Positions 62,734-64,000 of a stretch of 64,000 nt of DNA are shown piece after piece (position 1 is the first letter of the stretch; the number at the start of each line of letters is the position of its first letter). The position numbers and the translations under genes were made by a program. The notes under the pieces were generated by a model. The model worked only from the letters and a program-made list of their open reading frames with translations, was not told the DNA's origin and searched no databases. Source of the stretch: Paludibacter sp. (GTDB taxonomy: Bacteria > Bacteroidota > Bacteroidia > Bacteroidales > Paludibacteraceae); assembly GCA_019163375.1 (NCBI GenBank), contig JAFLKK010000002.1, positions 124,001 through 188,000 on the forward strand, in the 5' to 3' direction.

Positions 62734-63525
62734 TTACAATTGTCTTTTCTTTTTCCAATACAATATTAAAATGATCCCAAAAAGCATTCCACCCAAGTGA
62801 GCGAAGTGAGCAATATTGTCGCCGGAAAAACGAGCAACACCCAGAAAAAGTTCTGCAATTCCGTACATGAATACAAAATATTTAGCCTTGATGGGCACGG
62901 GGAAAAAGAGAAGCATTAGTTTTAAATCGGGAAATAACCACCCGAAAGCTAATAAAAGTCCAAAGACAGAACCTGAAGCACCTACTGTTATTGGAGCATT
63001 ATAAAGTGCTTGTTTCAGTTCCAGTATTTGTGGAGTTACTATAGCAGTCAGATTCGTGATGTCCATATATCGACTCAGGAATTCGGAAATCGGAAGTAGA
63101 GCTTCACCCGAGTTACTCGACATTGCTTGATTTAAAGCTGTAACTACCGGTTGAAATTCTACCGTCCAAAAAAGCTGTTGTACAATGCCGGCTCCCACTC
63201 CTGTAACTAAGTAGTAAAACAGGAATCGTTTTGGGCCCCAAAGTTGTTCTAATAATCCTCCAAACATGTATAAACTAAACATATTGAAAAACAGATGTGT
63301 AAATCCACCATGCATAAATATGTATGTGATAAATTGAATGATGTTAAATTCAGATGATGCCCAGTAGTGTAAGCCAAAAAAATCGGATAATTTTCCATCA
63401 ATGCCCAAGCGTCCAAAAATGGTTGGAGATACTTCTGTGGCAAGCCACATGATGACATTTATAATTATTAAGTTTTTTACAATTGGTGGAATTGAATCCA
63501 AAAAATTAGATCGAAAATTATTCAT
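62734..63525 (-). CDS. Rhomboid family intramembrane serine protease
   Basis: 263 residues. HLFFNMFSLYMFGG, the catalytic S184 (VGASGSVFG) and H243 (FAHLGGMLFG) are clear. An insert between helices (about 130-178) is longer than in the neighbour at 61792, and the C-terminal tail is short. The two are a tandem pair but distant paralogues. Minus-strand -7-like TACTTTTG lies at 63660-63667. Confidence 0.93.
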   Translation of the reverse strand: MNNFRSNFLDSIPPIVKNLIIINVIMWLATEVSPTIFGRLGIDGKLSDFFGLHYWASSEFNIIQFITYIFMHGGFTHLFFNMFSLYMFGGLLEQLWGPKRFLFYYLVTGVGAGIVQQLFWTVEFQPVVTALNQAMSSNSGEALLPISEFLSRYMDITNLTAIVTPQILELKQALYNAPITVGASGSVFGLLLAFGWLFPDLKLMLLFFPVPIKAKYFVFMYGIAELFLGVARFSGDNIAHFAHLGGMLFGIILILYWKKKRQL

Positions 63526-63829
63526 TTGTATTTCTGATTGAGTTTGTGTTAAATATCATGTTTTTGAGGCTGCTATTGTCACTTGGAAGTACGGCTCTTT
63601 TGTAGACGTAATAGTTGGAAATGACCGATAAACAAGCATAAGTGCTTTGATTTGAAATGCAAAAGTAATGAAAATTGCACCAAAAATATGTTTTCTAACA
63701 TATTTTTCGAAAAGATGCAAAATAATCAGTTTTTTTTTTAATTAAACGCTTGTATATTATGCACAAACTACTACATTTGCAATATCAAAATACAGTTTTA
63801 TTGTTTCTAATAAAAAAAATCAAAATCTT
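63526..63829. promoter_or_regulatory. Divergent promoters of rhomboid and HU genes
   Basis: Minus-strand TACTTTTG (63660-63667) faces the rhomboid gene; plus-strand TACATTTG (63772-63779) faces the HU gene. No gene in between. Confidence 0.5.
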
Positions 63830-64000
63830 ATGAACAAAGCAGAATTAATTAATGCCATTGCTGAAGAAGCAGGTCTTACTAAAGTGGATGCAAAAAAAGC
63901 CTTAGAAGCTGTTGTAAAAGGTGTGTCTGATGCACTCGTTGCTGGAGACAAAGTTAGTCTAGTAGGTTTCGGAACTTTCTCTATTACTGAACGTGCTGCT
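63830..64000 (+). CDS. HU-family DNA-binding protein (partial)
   Basis: 57 codons before the window ends. MNKAELINAIAEEAG, KVDAKKALEAVVKGVSDAL and VSLVGFGTFSI are the HU/IHF signature. A chromosome-architecture protein; complete in the organism but cut here. Its -7 box is at 63772-63779. Confidence 0.95.
   Translation, partial: MNKAELINAIAEEAGLTKVDAKKALEAVVKGVSDALVAGDKVSLVGFGTFSITERAA

Overview
The window looks like chromosomal DNA from a member of the Bacteroidota, most likely an anaerobic Bacteroidales. The evidence is AT-rich DNA, recurrent TAnnTTTG-type -7 boxes upstream of genes, weak ribosome binding sites, and family content typical of the phylum: carboxyspermidine-type polyamine genes, outer-membrane beta-barrels with carboxypeptidase-regulatory domains, BlaI/M56/TonB_C proteins, DUF4369/TlpA lipoproteins, a LUD protein and T9SS-style secreted proteins. 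Paludibacter-like relatives are my guess for the genus level, with low confidence. I saw no rRNA, tRNA, integrase or transposase gene.

Layout. Positions 1-7280 are an accessory-looking zone. A few small genes (ABM monooxygenase, CE1-like esterase lipoprotein, HNH nuclease, two orphan proteins, an FnIII-like protein) sit in long spacers full of hairpins and dispersed palindromes, including an integron-cassette-like pair of orphans at 3918-5290. Positions 7281-12050 hold an SPFH protein, a secreted lipid/OM-associated protein and a TonB-type outer-membrane barrel. Positions 12219-18800 carry polyamine genes (aguB, aguA, carboxyspermidine dehydrogenase, nspC) with queC between them; a GxxExxY gene bounded by 44-bp inverted repeats is wedged exactly between the dehydrogenase and nspC. 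Positions 18993-24569 hold a DEAD-box helicase, YccF, a membrane LytTR protein, RecQ and a BFD-like ferredoxin.

Positions 24794-25211 are a 10-unit tandem array of about 42 bp with covarying small palindromes. Positions 25265-34964, all on the minus strand, are the most distinctive locus: BlaI repressor, M56 sensor peptidase, five proteins carrying nine TonB C-terminal domains, several of which alternate with TonB-receptor-plug-like modules, a TPR protein and a TlpA-like reductase with operator-like palindromes over its promoter.

Positions 35208-64000 are mainly housekeeping: a subtilase, xseA-folB, a POT transporter, a degenerate M23 protein with dxr and rseP, an ArsC-like protein, a radical SAM enzyme, an OmpA/TPR lipoprotein, an operon rsfS-ftsH-LUD-cdsA-acyltransferase, arginine decarboxylase, queG, purE, gcvH, a membrane EEP protein, two rhomboids, and the start of an HU gene.

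Working together: arginine decarboxylase (54010-55401), AguA, AguB, carboxyspermidine dehydrogenase and NspC would carry arginine through agmatine, N-carbamoylputrescine, putrescine and carboxyspermidine to spermidine, so the whole route is encoded in this window. QueC and QueG belong to two ends of queuosine biosynthesis. RseP, FtsH and the two rhomboids are all membrane proteolysis.
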